A program made the translations under genes and the position numbers. A DNA stretch of 64,000 nt, from contig NZ_LGCM01000019.1 of NCBI RefSeq assembly GCF_001306035.1, positions 120,212 to 184,211 on the forward strand, read 5' to 3'. A model generated the notes under the pieces. It was not told the origin of the DNA, made no database searches, and saw only the letters and a program-made list of their open reading frames with translations. Below are positions 24,678-32,926 of this stretch, piece by piece (the stretch's first letter is position 1; every line of letters begins with the position of its first letter). This stretch comes from Levilinea saccharolytica. Lineage in GTDB: Bacteria; Chloroflexota; Anaerolineae; Anaerolineales; Anaerolineaceae.

Positions 24678-24922
24678 GTGATAAACTGCCTGAATTTTCG
24701 GCTCGCGAGCAGTTGACGGGGCTGATCGAGCAATTAGACGCCTATATTGGGCACTACCACGGGGGAACGGTGGAGCTGGTGGATTTTGACGGCAAGGTGG
24801 TGAAAGTGCATTTGGGCGGGGCGTGTGAGGACTGCCCGCTTTCGCCCACCACGCTGCACGGCTGGGTGGAAGGCACCATTCGCCAGTTCTTCCCCGACAT
24901 TGAGCGCGTCGAAGAAGCCTGA
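24674..24922 (+). CDS. NifU-like C-terminal-domain protein (Fe-S carrier)
   Basis: An 82-residue protein matching the NifU C-terminal (Nfu) domain: GGTVELVDFDGKVVKVHLGG, then the CEDC pair (CxxC) and TLHGWVEGTIRQFFPDIERV. Nfu dimers hold a [4Fe-4S] cluster between their CxxC motifs and deliver it to apo-proteins. It is translationally coupled (ATGA) to the cNMP-binding gene. It could serve Fe-S enzymes in this genome such as MutY and the HypE activase; that link is inference. Confidence 0.88.
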   Translation: MSDKLPEFSAREQLTGLIEQLDAYIGHYHGGTVELVDFDGKVVKVHLGGACEDCPLSPTTLHGWVEGTIRQFFPDIERVEEA

Positions 24923-24965
24923 GCCGGAAGGTTTTCGCTGGAGGACGCGGAAAAAGGTAGGGGGA

Positions 24966-25367
24966 TTACTCGACGAACACTTCCACGTGTTCGCCGTCTT
25001 CGTCGTCGTACACATCGGCCACCAGACCGGTGGCGCCGGATTGGATGAATTGCTGAAGAGCGTCCATATCCAGGCCCTGCACTTCGGGTGAGAAGCGCGC
25101 GCCCATTTTCATGCCTGCGCTGACCACGCTGATGGGCAGGCGGATATTGACGCGCACCTTGCCGGTGTCGGTATCGGTGATGCGCACGCGCAGCCAGCGC
25201 GCAGCTCCGCGCGCGGCGGGGGGCGGCGCGGCGGGGGGCAGCGGCCCAGGGCGCGCGGGGGCGGTGACCGTCTCCAGGGTTTCCAGGAGCTTGATGCCCT
25301 CTTCTGGGGTCAGTTTGCCTTCCTGAATCATGGTCAAAATCTTGAGCCGTTCCTCAACACTGGCCAT
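24966..25367 (-). CDS. SHOCT-like / YvlB-type N-domain protein
   Basis: A 133-residue protein. Residues 1-32 (EERLKILTMIQEGKLTPEEG) form the helix-turn-helix-like SHOCT-type oligomerisation motif seen in YvlB/LiaX relatives. A Pro/Ala linker follows, then a domain WLRVRITDTDTGKVRVNIRLP in two strands and an acidic C terminus. Relatives are linked to envelope stress or to DUF4097 adhesin-type proteins. No membrane helix is present. The role is unknown. Confidence 0.65.
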   Translation of the reverse strand: MASVEERLKILTMIQEGKLTPEEGIKLLETLETVTAPARPGPLPPAAPPPAARGAARWLRVRITDTDTGKVRVNIRLPISVVSAGMKMGARFSPEVQGLDMDALQQFIQSGATGLVADVYDDEDGEHVEVFVE

Positions 25368-25422
25368 TGCGCCTCCTATTTGAGATGCTGCTCAACCAAA
25401 GACAGCCGGCCGCACGATCGGG

Positions 25423-26214
25423 CTAAGACTTCACCCCGCTGTTGCGGCGCTCCCATTCGGCCACAGCCGTTTTCACCAGCTTGCGCGCCAGGGGATCGGT
25501 GATGGTATCCACGCCCAGGAATTTCTGGGCGCCCACCCACACCACCACGCCCTCGCGCGGGTCATCCATTAGCCGCACCGCGGGCGTGCCTTCGGGGGCT
25601 TTTTCCAGAATTTCCTGCAAAATCTCGTCAATTTGTCCGGCGATGCTGGCGGGGGCGGCTTTCACCTCCGGCTCGGCGGGCTTCTTGGCGGGCATCAGCC
25701 CCTTAAGCGGGTTGAGCGACAGGCTGGGTTTGGCGGGTTCGGCCGCAGCAGGGGCAGCAGAGGCAGCGGGGGCCGCGGGCAGCGGGGCAGGCATGGGGGC
25801 GGCGGGCGGCGCGGAAGCGGGCGCGGGGGCAGTGGGCGCGGGGGCACCCAACCAGCGCAGCCATTCACCGGCCAGGGCGGTCATAAACTGGCGGTCTTCC
25901 AGGCGCAGGCTTTGAGCCGAGTCGCACGGCTGGCCGTGCAGCTCCACCTCTAAGCCGTACTCCGCATCCACCCACAGGCGCACCCCGCGCGGCGCAGCCG
26001 CATTCGCGGCGGGGCTGGGGGCGGCTGGCTCCACCGCAGGCTGTCCGGCGGTGGGCTGGGTGTTTGGGGCGGAGGCGGCCGAGCGCACGGGGGGCGAGTC
26101 GCTGGGGGTGGGGTTTCTGCGTTCGTTCCAGAACATCACCACGGCGGCCCCGCCGATGAAACCCACGGTGACAAACAAAAAGGCGAGCAGGAGTTCGCTG
26201 AGTAAAGAGGACAT
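25423..26214 (-). CDS. Membrane-anchored protein with Pro/Ala-rich linkers
   Basis: A 263-residue protein with one N-terminal transmembrane helix (about 6-28), a first linker (30-75), a small folded segment (RLWVDAEYGLEVEL), a second long Pro/Ala linker (125-160) and a C-terminal domain (about 190-263, GQIDEILQEILEKAPEG and GVVVWVGAQKFLGVDTI). I do not recognise the folded parts. It is 9 bases downstream of fpg and probably in the same transcript. It is likely a cytoplasm- or wall-facing scaffold, but topology is not clear. Confidence 0.7.
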   Translation of the reverse strand: MSSLLSELLLAFLFVTVGFIGGAAVVMFWNERRNPTPSDSPPVRSAASAPNTQPTAGQPAVEPAAPSPAANAAAPRGVRLWVDAEYGLEVELHGQPCDSAQSLRLEDRQFMTALAGEWLRWLGAPAPTAPAPASAPPAAPMPAPLPAAPAASAAPAAAEPAKPSLSLNPLKGLMPAKKPAEPEVKAAPASIAGQIDEILQEILEKAPEGTPAVRLMDDPREGVVVWVGAQKFLGVDTITDPLARKLVKTAVAEWERRNSGVKS

Positions 26215-26223
26215 GGCAGCCTC

Positions 26224-27048
26224 CTAATGCGGTTCCAGGGGCTGGCAGCGCGGGCAAATGTGCGTGCCGCGCTGACCGACGACCAGGCGCTGGATGGGGG
26301 TTGCGCACACCGGGCAGGGCTGGCCGGTGCGCTGGTAGGCGCGAAAGTTGTTCTGAAAATCGCCGCCGCGGTAAACCCAATCGATGCTGGCTCCGTTGCG
26401 CTGGATGCCGTCGCTGAGCACGGCGCGAATCGAATCCAGCAGGCGGGCACTGTGCTGGGGTTGGAGCGCATCCGAGCGGCACAAGGGATGCAGCCCGGCG
26501 CGGTGGAGGGCTTCGTCGGTGTAGATGTTGCCCATGCCCGCCAAAAAGCTTTGATCCAGCAGCAGGGGTTTCAGCTGCCGCTGACGGGTGCTCAGGCGCT
26601 GGTGAAAGGCGCTGGGAGTGAGGGCTTCATCAAAAGGTTCCGGCCCCAAATGGGCGGTGATGTTCTGCGGGAGTGGGGTGAACCACAGGCGGCCAAATTT
26701 ACGCGCATCGTTGAAGGCCAGATGCAGACCGTCGGCGAAGTGGAAGGCAGCCCGGTCGTGCTTTTGCAGCGGCTGGCCGGCCGCCTCCACGCGCACATCC
26801 CCGCTCATGCGCAGGTGGATGAGCAGGGCGTGGGTGTTCAGACGCAGGATGAGGAATTTGCCGCGCCGTTCCACCGCCTCCACGGTTTGGCCGGGGAGCA
26901 GGTGTTGGAACTCGGCGGTGGGTGTGGCCAGGCAGCCCGGCCAAAGCAGCTCGGCGCGTTCAATCCGGCGCCCTGGGATGGGCACCCCCCCGCGTCCGCC
27001 TTCGCGCAGGGCTCGCGCTATGGTTTCAACTTCGGGCAGTTCGGGCAT
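26224..27048 (-). CDS. mutM: Formamidopyrimidine-DNA glycosylase
   Basis: A 274-residue repair enzyme that excises 8-oxoguanine and ring-opened purines. The N terminus is the invariant PELPEVET (Pro as Schiff-base nucleophile and Glu). The beta-hairpin Lys is in RRGKFLIL, the H2TH region contains FLAGMGNIYTDEALHRAG and the C-terminal zinc finger is CPVC...CPRC with 16 residues between the pairs. It completes the GO system together with MutY in this window. Length and order fit Fpg rather than Nei. Confidence 0.95.
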   Translation of the reverse strand: MPELPEVETIARALREGGRGGVPIPGRRIERAELLWPGCLATPTAEFQHLLPGQTVEAVERRGKFLILRLNTHALLIHLRMSGDVRVEAAGQPLQKHDRAAFHFADGLHLAFNDARKFGRLWFTPLPQNITAHLGPEPFDEALTPSAFHQRLSTRQRQLKPLLLDQSFLAGMGNIYTDEALHRAGLHPLCRSDALQPQHSARLLDSIRAVLSDGIQRNGASIDWVYRGGDFQNNFRAYQRTGQPCPVCATPIQRLVVGQRGTHICPRCQPLEPH

Positions 27049-27067
27049 AGGAGCGGCTTATGTTAAA

Positions 27068-27099
27068 CCTCCGGCGGAAGGGCAACCTTCCGCCGGAGG
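27068..27099 (-). terminator. Perfect 14-bp hairpin after prs (minus strand)
   Basis: Arms 27068-27081 and 27086-27099 are perfect inverse copies with a 4-base loop. On the minus strand it follows the prs stop; the T tract is short (three T), so termination may need a factor or the hairpin may protect the 3' end. Confidence 0.65.
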
Positions 27100-27106
27100 G
27101 AGGGTA

Positions 27107-28099
27107 CTATTCGTTGAACATTTCGCCCACGCTGCGGCCAGCGTTGGCGCGCAGGATGACTTCGCCCAACAGCGAGGCCACGGAGAGTACGCGCAGGCGG
27201 TTGCCGAAGTGGACGGCCTTTTCGGGCGGGATGGGGATGGTGTCGGTGGTGATGAATTCGCGCACGGGCAGCGCCGCCAACCGTTCAGACGCGTTGAGCG
27301 AGAGCATGGGGTGAACAAAGACCACATACACATCGCGCGCGCCGTACTGTTTCACCAGGTTGACCGCCTGGGTGATGGAGCCGCCGGAATCGACTTCGTC
27401 GTCCACGATGATCACATCGCGTTCAAAGACATCGCCCACCAGATTGAGGGCCTGGGCCTTGGAATCATTGGCCACGCGCCGTTTTTCGATGAAGGCCATG
27501 GGCACATGCAGACCGGCGGCGAAGTTGCGCGCTTTTTTGGCGAAGCCCAGATCAGCGGTGACGATGGCGGGCTTGTGCATGCGCGGCTGGATGGAGGCCA
27601 GGTAATCCACCAGAATGTGGAAGGCGGTGAGCACATCGCCAGGGATGGAGAAGAAGCCCTGAATCTGTCCAGCGTGCAGGTCGAGGGTGATGTAGCGATC
27701 GGCCCCGGCCACTTCGATCATATCGGCCACCAGGCGGGCGGTGATGGGCACGCGCGGCTGGTCTTTCTTATCCGAGCGGGCGTAGCACAGGTAGGGCACC
27801 ACCGCCGTGACGCGCGCGGCGGAATCCAGACGCAGGGTTTGCAGGGTGATGAGCAGTTCCATCAAATTGCGGTGAACCGGCGGGGATGTGGTTTGAATGA
27901 TGAAGCAGTCCTGACCGCGCACACTGGAATGCAGCTTGATGAACAGGTTGTCGTTGGGGAAACAGATGACATCCTGTTCACAGACTGGCAGCCCGATGTA
28001 GTTGGCAACGCGCGCGGTCAGATCCGGAGAGGCAGTTCCCGAGTACAGCTTGATATCTCCGTACATCATGCGCTCGTGCCGCCCAAAAGAAACAGGCAT
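27107..28099 (-). CDS. prs: Ribose-phosphate pyrophosphokinase
   Basis: A 330-residue enzyme making PRPP from ribose 5-phosphate and ATP. Visible features are the RSDKKDQPRVPITARLVADM ATP/flexible-loop region, the DLHAGQIQGFF segment and the PRPP loop VIIVDDEVDSGGSITQA. It is slightly longer than the usual 310-320 residues because of the N-terminal ten residues; an internal Met (MMYGDIKLYSG) could be the true start. PRPP links to nucleotide, His and Trp biosynthesis and to the phosphoribosyltransferase at 44.4 kb. It lies 12 bases downstream of the GNAT gene. Confidence 0.93.
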   Translation of the reverse strand: MPVSFGRHERMMYGDIKLYSGTASPDLTARVANYIGLPVCEQDVICFPNDNLFIKLHSSVRGQDCFIIQTTSPPVHRNLMELLITLQTLRLDSAARVTAVVPYLCYARSDKKDQPRVPITARLVADMIEVAGADRYITLDLHAGQIQGFFSIPGDVLTAFHILVDYLASIQPRMHKPAIVTADLGFAKKARNFAAGLHVPMAFIEKRRVANDSKAQALNLVGDVFERDVIIVDDEVDSGGSITQAVNLVKQYGARDVYVVFVHPMLSLNASERLAALPVREFITTDTIPIPPEKAVHFGNRLRVLSVASLLGEVILRANAGRSVGEMFNE

Positions 28100-28111
28100 A
28101 GGGGTTGCTCC

Positions 28112-28660
28112 TTATTCAACGGGCCGTTGAGCGGCCCACTCCGATCTCAAAACGCCCATGAGCAGCGTGTCGCCGTATTCCCCATCGAGGTAGCAATCTT
28201 GCCGCAGGCGGCCTTCGAGGACATAGCCCGCTTTCTCATAGGCGCGGATACCCCGTTTGTTGCGCGCATCCACGCGCAAGTAGACACGGTTGAGGTTCAG
28301 GGTGTGAAAGGCGAAGCGCAGCATTAAACCCATCACCTCTGTGCCGTAGCCTTGATTCCAAAACTCTTTCTCGCCAATCACCAGACCCACTTCGGCGTGG
28401 CGGCTGACCCAGTTGAAATTCATCAGGCCGATGTTGCCGATGATCTGCCAGCCTTCGGGGGTGCGCACTTCAATGGCCATCGGGCGCTCGTAGGGGTCGC
28501 GCGTGATCATGCCTTCGTACCAGCTGGTCTCCTGGGCGGCGGACATGGGCAGGATGTGGCCCAGGTAGTGGCGCACGTCCGGGTCATTGAACCAGGTGAC
28601 AAAGCGCGGGATGTCTTCGCGTTCGATGGCACGCAGCCGGAGGCGGTCTCCAAAAATCAT
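28112..28660 (-). CDS. RimJ/RimL-type GNAT acetyltransferase
   Basis: A 182-residue protein with the RimJ/L pattern: LRLRAIEREDIPRFVTWFND at the N terminus, ISNIGLMNFNWV-type strands, GYGTEVMGLMLRFAF (acetyl-CoA site) and NLNRVYLRVDARNKRGIRAY in two parts. This subfamily acetylates ribosomal-protein N termini, amino acids or polyamines. It lies between aspS and prs, 15 and 12 bases away, and is probably cotranscribed with them. Confidence 0.85.
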   Translation of the reverse strand: MIFGDRLRLRAIEREDIPRFVTWFNDPDVRHYLGHILPMSAAQETSWYEGMITRDPYERPMAIEVRTPEGWQIIGNIGLMNFNWVSRHAEVGLVIGEKEFWNQGYGTEVMGLMLRFAFHTLNLNRVYLRVDARNKRGIRAYEKAGYVLEGRLRQDCYLDGEYGDTLLMGVLRSEWAAQRPVE

Positions 28661-28675
28661 CGCAGCCTTCCCTTA

Positions 28676-29995
28676 CTAGGGGTTCAGCCGGGTGGGGCCG
28701 CGGAAGATGTACACCGTTTCGCGGATGTTGTTGATGCCCAGCATGACCATCATGAAGCGTGAGAGGCCCAGACCAAAGCCGCCGTGAGAGGGGCAGCCGT
28801 AGCGGAAGAAGTCCAGATAGAACTGGATGGGTTCCTGGTGCAGGCCCTTTTCAAAGGCTTGCTGAAGCAAGATATCAGGGCGGTGTTCGCGCTGGGCGCC
28901 GGTGGCAATTTCCAGGCCGCCAGCGATGAGGTCGAAGCTCTTGGTCAAATCGGGGCGGTCGGCGTGGCGCATGTGGTAGAAGGGACGCACGGTGATGGGC
29001 CAGTCAATCAGGAAGAAGAAATCATGGTCGTAGGTCTTTTTGACGTAATCGGCCATGGCGCGTTCGCCGCCGGGGTCCAGGTCGCCCTTCTTTTCGGGCG
29101 GCAGGGCATAGCCCACCTGCTTGAGGACGACATAGGCGTCGTGCATGCTGATGCGCGGGAAGGGCACAGTGGGCACCTTGATTTCCACGCCCAGTTTCTC
29201 GCGGATTTCGTCACCGTGCTTGTCTTTGACCACCTGATAGACGTACTGGATCCAGCGTTCGGTGAAGGCCATCACGTCTTCGTGCGAGTCAATCCAGGAC
29301 ATCTCCATATCCACGCCGGTGAATTCGGTCATGTGGCGGGAGGTGAAGGAGGGGTCGGCGCGGAAGACCGGGCCGATTTCAAACACGCGCTCAAATCCGG
29401 CAGCCATGGCCATTTGCTTGTAGAACTGCGGCGACTGGGCCAAATAGGCTTTGCGCTCGAAATAGGCCACTTCAAACAATTCCGCGCCCGATTCCGAAGG
29501 GGTTCCCATGATCTTGGGCGAGTGAATTTCCATGAAATCGTGCTGCAGCCAGTATTCGCGCATGGCCTGTTCCACGGTGGTCTGCACGGTGAAGAGCAGC
29601 AGGTTTTCGGCGCGGCGCAGATCCAAATAGCGCCAGTCCAGGCGGAAGTCAATGGAGGGCAGGCTGTCGCCAAAGGGCTCAAAGGGCACGGGGGCTTCGG
29701 CGGCGTTGACGATCTCCAGGCTTTCCAGTTGGATTTCCAGGCCGTTCAGTTTGACAATTTCGTTGTCAATCACCGTGCCGGTAATGGTGACCGCGCTTTC
29801 GGTGCCGAGGGTGGAAATGCGCTCGGCCAGGGCCGGATCATTCGCTTTCCAAAAAGCCACCTGCACCAAGCCGGTGCGGTCGCGGATAATGAGAAATTGC
29901 ATTTTCTTCTGATCGCGCAGCGTTTGCAGCCAGCCTTGAACGGTCACTTTTTGGCCGATAAACTCGCGCAGGCGGTGGATAGGGGTGCGTTCCAT
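28676..29995 (-). CDS. aspS: Aspartyl-tRNA synthetase, archaeal type (probably non-discriminating)
   Basis: A 439-residue class IIb synthetase. An OB-fold anticodon domain (about 15-100) precedes the catalytic core with motif 2 (FRADPSFTSRHMTEF) and motif 3 (HGGFGLGLSRF). The block ATGAQREHRPDILLQQ is the AspRS type; AsnRS has a different sequence there. The bacterial GAD insertion is absent, and the length is that of archaeal AspS2 (~430-440) rather than bacterial AspRS (~590). Such enzymes often charge both tRNA-Asp and tRNA-Asn and work with GatCAB. Start ATG 29995 follows GAGGAG; a longer frame to 30076 lacks family sequence. Confidence 0.88.
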   Translation of the reverse strand: MERTPIHRLREFIGQKVTVQGWLQTLRDQKKMQFLIIRDRTGLVQVAFWKANDPALAERISTLGTESAVTITGTVIDNEIVKLNGLEIQLESLEIVNAAEAPVPFEPFGDSLPSIDFRLDWRYLDLRRAENLLLFTVQTTVEQAMREYWLQHDFMEIHSPKIMGTPSESGAELFEVAYFERKAYLAQSPQFYKQMAMAAGFERVFEIGPVFRADPSFTSRHMTEFTGVDMEMSWIDSHEDVMAFTERWIQYVYQVVKDKHGDEIREKLGVEIKVPTVPFPRISMHDAYVVLKQVGYALPPEKKGDLDPGGERAMADYVKKTYDHDFFFLIDWPITVRPFYHMRHADRPDLTKSFDLIAGGLEIATGAQREHRPDILLQQAFEKGLHQEPIQFYLDFFRYGCPSHGGFGLGLSRFMMVMLGINNIRETVYIFRGPTRLNP

Positions 29996-30079
29996 ACGTT
30001 TTTTCTCCTCAGCATGATATGAGCACAATAAGTACTCTCTTATTTTAACGCATGGATGCCCCGAAACGAGGTGCAATTT

Positions 30080-31081
30080 TCATCCATTTGAAGATCCGCT
30101 TTGGGGGCTGCGGGCCGGGTCGGCCTGGCGCAGCAATTTTTCCACCGCCTGGCTGGGGGAAAGCTGGCGTTGGAGCAGGGCTTCAACGGCGGCTTCGTAG
30201 TCCGCTGCGGGCAGGCGCCGGTGAAATTCTTCGGCCAGGGTGCTGCGCAGGCGGTCTTCCAATTCGTGGGTCAGGCGGGCGCGGTCGCGGCTGTGCCATT
30301 CCCCGCTGCTGCGCAGGTGCTGGGCGTGCTGCTGGACGGCGGCGATGACCTCTGGGATGCCCTGAGCCTGGGCGGCCACCGTGCGCAGCACGGGAACCCG
30401 CCAGCCCTGATGTTCGTGCGGGTCGCGCCCGGGGTTGGCCAGTTCCAGCATCATGCGCAGGGCGCGTTCGGTGTTATCCGCGCCGGGCAGGTCGGCTTTG
30501 TTCACCACCAGGATGTCGGCGATTTCCAAAATGCCGGCTTTAATCGCTTGAATATCGTCCCCCAGGCCAGGGGCCTCTACCACCAGGGTGGTATGGGCCA
30601 GGCGGGCAATATCCACCTCGGACTGCCCCGCACCGACTGTTTCGATGAGGATCATATCAAAACCGGCGGCGTCCAACACCTGCACGGCGGCGGCGGTGGC
30701 GCGCGCCAGCCCGCCCAACGCGCCGCGCGAGGCCATCGAACGGATGAACACGCCTGGGTCGCCGCTCAGGTCGCGCATGCGCACGCGGTCGCCCAGCAAA
30801 GCCCCGCCGCTGAACGGGCTGGAGGGGTCCACGGCTACAATGGCCACCCGCAGGGGGGGCGTGCCTTCGGGCGGGCGGCGCAGGGCCAGGGCTAACTGGT
30901 TCACCAGGGAGGATTTGCCGGTTCCGGGGGAGCCGGTGATGCCCACCAGGTGGGCGCGGCCGGTGTGCGCATACAGCGCGTCCAGCCCGGCCCGTCCGGC
31001 GGGGGTGTCATTTTCCACTTGCGAAAGCAGGCGAGCCAATGCCAGCCGCTCGCCTGCCAAAAGAGCTTCTACGAGGGACAT
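30080..31081 (-). CDS. meaB: MeaB/ArgK-family G3E GTPase, methylmalonyl-CoA mutase chaperone
   Basis: A 333-residue GTPase that guards and reloads B12-dependent acyl-CoA mutases. Walker A is GSPGTGKSS, followed by VAIVAVDPSSPFSGGALLGD, the switch ETVGAGQSE and the base-recognition NKADLPGA. The C-terminal dimerisation arm is present. It is nine bases downstream of the B12-binding mutase subunit, the usual partner. The large mutase subunit is not in the window. Confidence 0.93.
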   Translation of the reverse strand: MSLVEALLAGERLALARLLSQVENDTPAGRAGLDALYAHTGRAHLVGITGSPGTGKSSLVNQLALALRRPPEGTPPLRVAIVAVDPSSPFSGGALLGDRVRMRDLSGDPGVFIRSMASRGALGGLARATAAAVQVLDAAGFDMILIETVGAGQSEVDIARLAHTTLVVEAPGLGDDIQAIKAGILEIADILVVNKADLPGADNTERALRMMLELANPGRDPHEHQGWRVPVLRTVAAQAQGIPEVIAAVQQHAQHLRSSGEWHSRDRARLTHELEDRLRSTLAEEFHRRLPAADYEAAVEALLQRQLSPSQAVEKLLRQADPARSPQSGSSNG

Positions 31082-31089
31082 GAGGTGAT

Positions 31090-31494
31090 TTATGCAGCTG
31101 CCCCGATCAGGGCGTCCTGAATATCTTTGACAATTTGGCTGGTGGCAGAACCCGGGCCGTACACGGCGGCCACGCCTTTTTCCAGCAGGGCGGCGGCGTC
31201 ATTTTCGGGGATGATCCCGCCCACGAACACACGCACGTTATTTTGCCCGTTGGCGCGCAGCAGTTCCACCACGCGCGGCACCAGGGTCATGTGCGCGCCG
31301 GAGAGGATGGAAATGCCGACCACATCCACATCTTCCTGCAAAGCGGCTTCGGCGATCATTTCGGGGGTCTGGCGAAGGCCGGTGTAGATCACTTCCATGC
31401 CAGCGTCGCGCAGGGCGCGGGCCACTACCTTGGCCCCGCGGTCATGTCCATCCAGGCCAGGTTTGGCGATTAAAACGCGAATTTTGCGCTCCAT
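31090..31494 (-). CDS. Methylmalonyl-CoA mutase B12-binding (small) subunit
   Basis: A 134-residue stand-alone cobalamin domain: [18 protein letters not shown] contains the DxHxxG motif (D15, H17, G20), followed by the SILSGAH and VFVGGIIP loops. It matches the C-terminal B12 domain of methylmalonyl-CoA mutase that is split off in archaea and many Chloroflexota. Paired with MeaB it points to propionate or branched-chain amino acid metabolism. It has a near-ideal promoter of its own on the minus strand. Confidence 0.93.
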   Translation of the reverse strand: MERKIRVLIAKPGLDGHDRGAKVVARALRDAGMEVIYTGLRQTPEMIAEAALQEDVDVVGISILSGAHMTLVPRVVELLRANGQNNVRVFVGGIIPENDAAALLEKGVAAVYGPGSATSQIVKDIQDALIGAAA

Positions 31495-31532
31495 GTGTCA
31501 CTCCCACACAAAAATAGGATCAGGCTGCATTG

Positions 31533-31561
31533 ATTATACCCGCGCCGCATAAGGCGATCAA
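31533..31561 (-). promoter_or_regulatory. Sigma-70-type promoter of the mutase small subunit-meaB genes
   Basis: On the minus strand TTGATC (31561-31556), a 17-base spacer and TATAAT (31538-31533), 38 bases before the start codon. Confidence 0.7.
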
Positions 31562-31646
31562 CACAGCGCCGCGGAGTCGGTTCGTTTATCGAGCAATAAC
31601 AGGATAAAAGTCATGCACTTTGCAGGCTTGTAAGCTGCCCTTAAGG

Positions 31647-31675
31647 TTGCGAGCGGTGGGGTGTGGTGGTAAACT
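31647..31675 (+). promoter_or_regulatory. Candidate promoter of the chelatase gene
   Basis: TTGCGA (31647-31652), a 17-base spacer and TAAACT (31670-31675), 31 bases before ATG 31707. It faces away from the mutase promoter in a 212-base divergent gap. Confidence 0.5.
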
Positions 31676-31706
31676 TCTAACGAACCTGAATTGAGGACAA
31701 TGCCCT

Positions 31707-32807
31707 ATGCCCGTGATCTATCCATTTACCGCGATTGTTGGCCAGGAACGCATGAAGCGCGCCCTGGTATTAAACGCAGTGGACCCGCGCATCGGCGGTG
31801 TGTTAATCCGCGGCGAGCGCGGCACGGCCAAATCCACGGCGGCGCGCGCTTTGGCGGCTCTGCTGCCGAATGTGCATGTGGTCAGCGACTGCCGCTTTGG
31901 CTGCGACCCGGCCAAGCCGGACGCCTGGTGTACGGAATGCCGCGAGCGCGTAGGGCGCGGTGAGGAACTGCCCACCGCAGAGCGCCCCACCCCCTTCATT
32001 AACTTGCCCGTTTCCGCCACCGAAGACCGCGTGGTGGGAACGTTGGACATTGAAAAGGCTATCAAGAAGGGCGAGCGCGCCTTTGAGCCTGGGGTTTTGG
32101 CAGCAGCCAACCGCGGTTTGCTGTACATTGACGAAGTCAACCTGCTGGACGATCATGTGGTGGATGTGCTGCTGGATTCGGCGGCGATGGGCATGAACAT
32201 CGTGGAGCGCGAAGGCATTTCCTTCTCGCACCCGGCGCGCTTCATCCTGGTGGGCACGATGAACCCGGAAGAAGGCGATCTGCGCCCGCAGCTTTTGGAC
32301 CGCTTTGCCTTTTCGGTGGATATTTTCGGCATTCGCAGCGCCCGCGAGCGGGTGCAGATTATGGAACAAAACCTGGCCTACGAAAACAACGCCCAGGCCT
32401 TTCGCGATCATTGGATGCCGCGTGAAATTGACCTGTCGCACCAGATTGAGGCGGCGCGCGGGCTGGTGGATCAGGTGGGCTTTACCAAGCGCGACCTGCT
32501 CTCCATCGCCTCGTTGACGGCTTCCTTAAATGTGGAAGGTCACCGCGCTGACCTGGTGATTCTGAAGGCGGCGCGCGCCCAGGCCGCTTTTGAAGGGCGC
32601 ACCATGATCACCGACCGCGATATCGCCATCGGCGCCGAGCTGGCTCTGCCTCACCGCCTGAAACGCGGCCCGTTCTCGCAGTCGGAAATGAGCATGGAAG
32701 AACTGCACGAGCGCATCGAGCAATTGCAAGGTTCCAGCAGCGCCGGCACACCTTCGGAGCCGTCAGAAGAGAAGAGCGAGGAATCCACCTCGCAAAAAAA
32801 AAGTTAA
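31707..32807 (+). CDS. Mg/Co-chelatase AAA+ subunit (ChlI/BchI-like), probably the N-terminal part of an I-D fusion
   Basis: A 366-residue AAA+ ATPase. Walker A is GERGTAKST (36-44), Walker B is LLYIDEVNLLDDH, and sensor 1 lies in FILVGTMNPEEGDLRPQLLD. A Cys-rich insert (C62, C66, C75, C78) resembles that of actinobacterial-type putative cobaltochelatases. The protein ends in an acidic Ser/Glu linker and stops just after nine consecutive A (32794-32802). A -1 shift on this run continues without a stop into the VWA domain gene, giving about 690 residues, the size of known fused chelatase I/D proteins. It may drive cobalt insertion for B12; the large CobN/ChlH subunit is not in the window. Confidence 0.85.
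   Translation: MPVIYPFTAIVGQERMKRALVLNAVDPRIGGVLIRGERGTAKSTAARALAALLPNVHVVSDCRFGCDPAKPDAWCTECRERVGRGEELPTAERPTPFINLPVSATEDRVVGTLDIEKAIKKGERAFEPGVLAAANRGLLYIDEVNLLDDHVVDVLLDSAAMGMNIVEREGISFSHPARFILVGTMNPEEGDLRPQLLDRFAFSVDIFGIRSARERVQIMEQNLAYENNAQAFRDHWMPREIDLSHQIEAARGLVDQVGFTKRDLLSIASLTASLNVEGHRADLVILKAARAQAAFEGRTMITDRDIAIGAELALPHRLKRGPFSQSEMSMEELHERIEQLQGSSSAGTPSEPSEEKSEESTSQKKS
32778..32804 (+). other. Candidate -1 frameshift / slippage site in the chelatase gene
   Basis: A run of nine A at 32794-32802 is followed by G. Zero-frame codons are CAA AAA AAA AGT TAA. Slippage by -1 on A_AAA_AAA gives AAG TTA AGC and enters the open frame of the VWA domain. A purine GAGGA at 32778-32782 lies 11 bases upstream, like the stimulatory element of bacterial -1 sites such as dnaX. 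A homopolymer sequencing error (true run of ten A) is the main alternative. Confidence 0.55.
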
Positions 32808-32926
32808 GCGACGGTCAGGAAGAGGAACTGAGTGAGCAGGGGCGGGTTGAGCCTTCGGAAAAGAACCCGTTTGACGACCGCAACGCCTATTGGTGGGACG
32901 GCGGCCAAAAAGTAAAAACTGGCGAG

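Noticed and set aside
27068..27099. Small regulatory RNA or transposon end
   Set aside because: The perfect 14-bp hairpin lies right after the prs stop codon, so a 3' end structure of prs is the simpler explanation.
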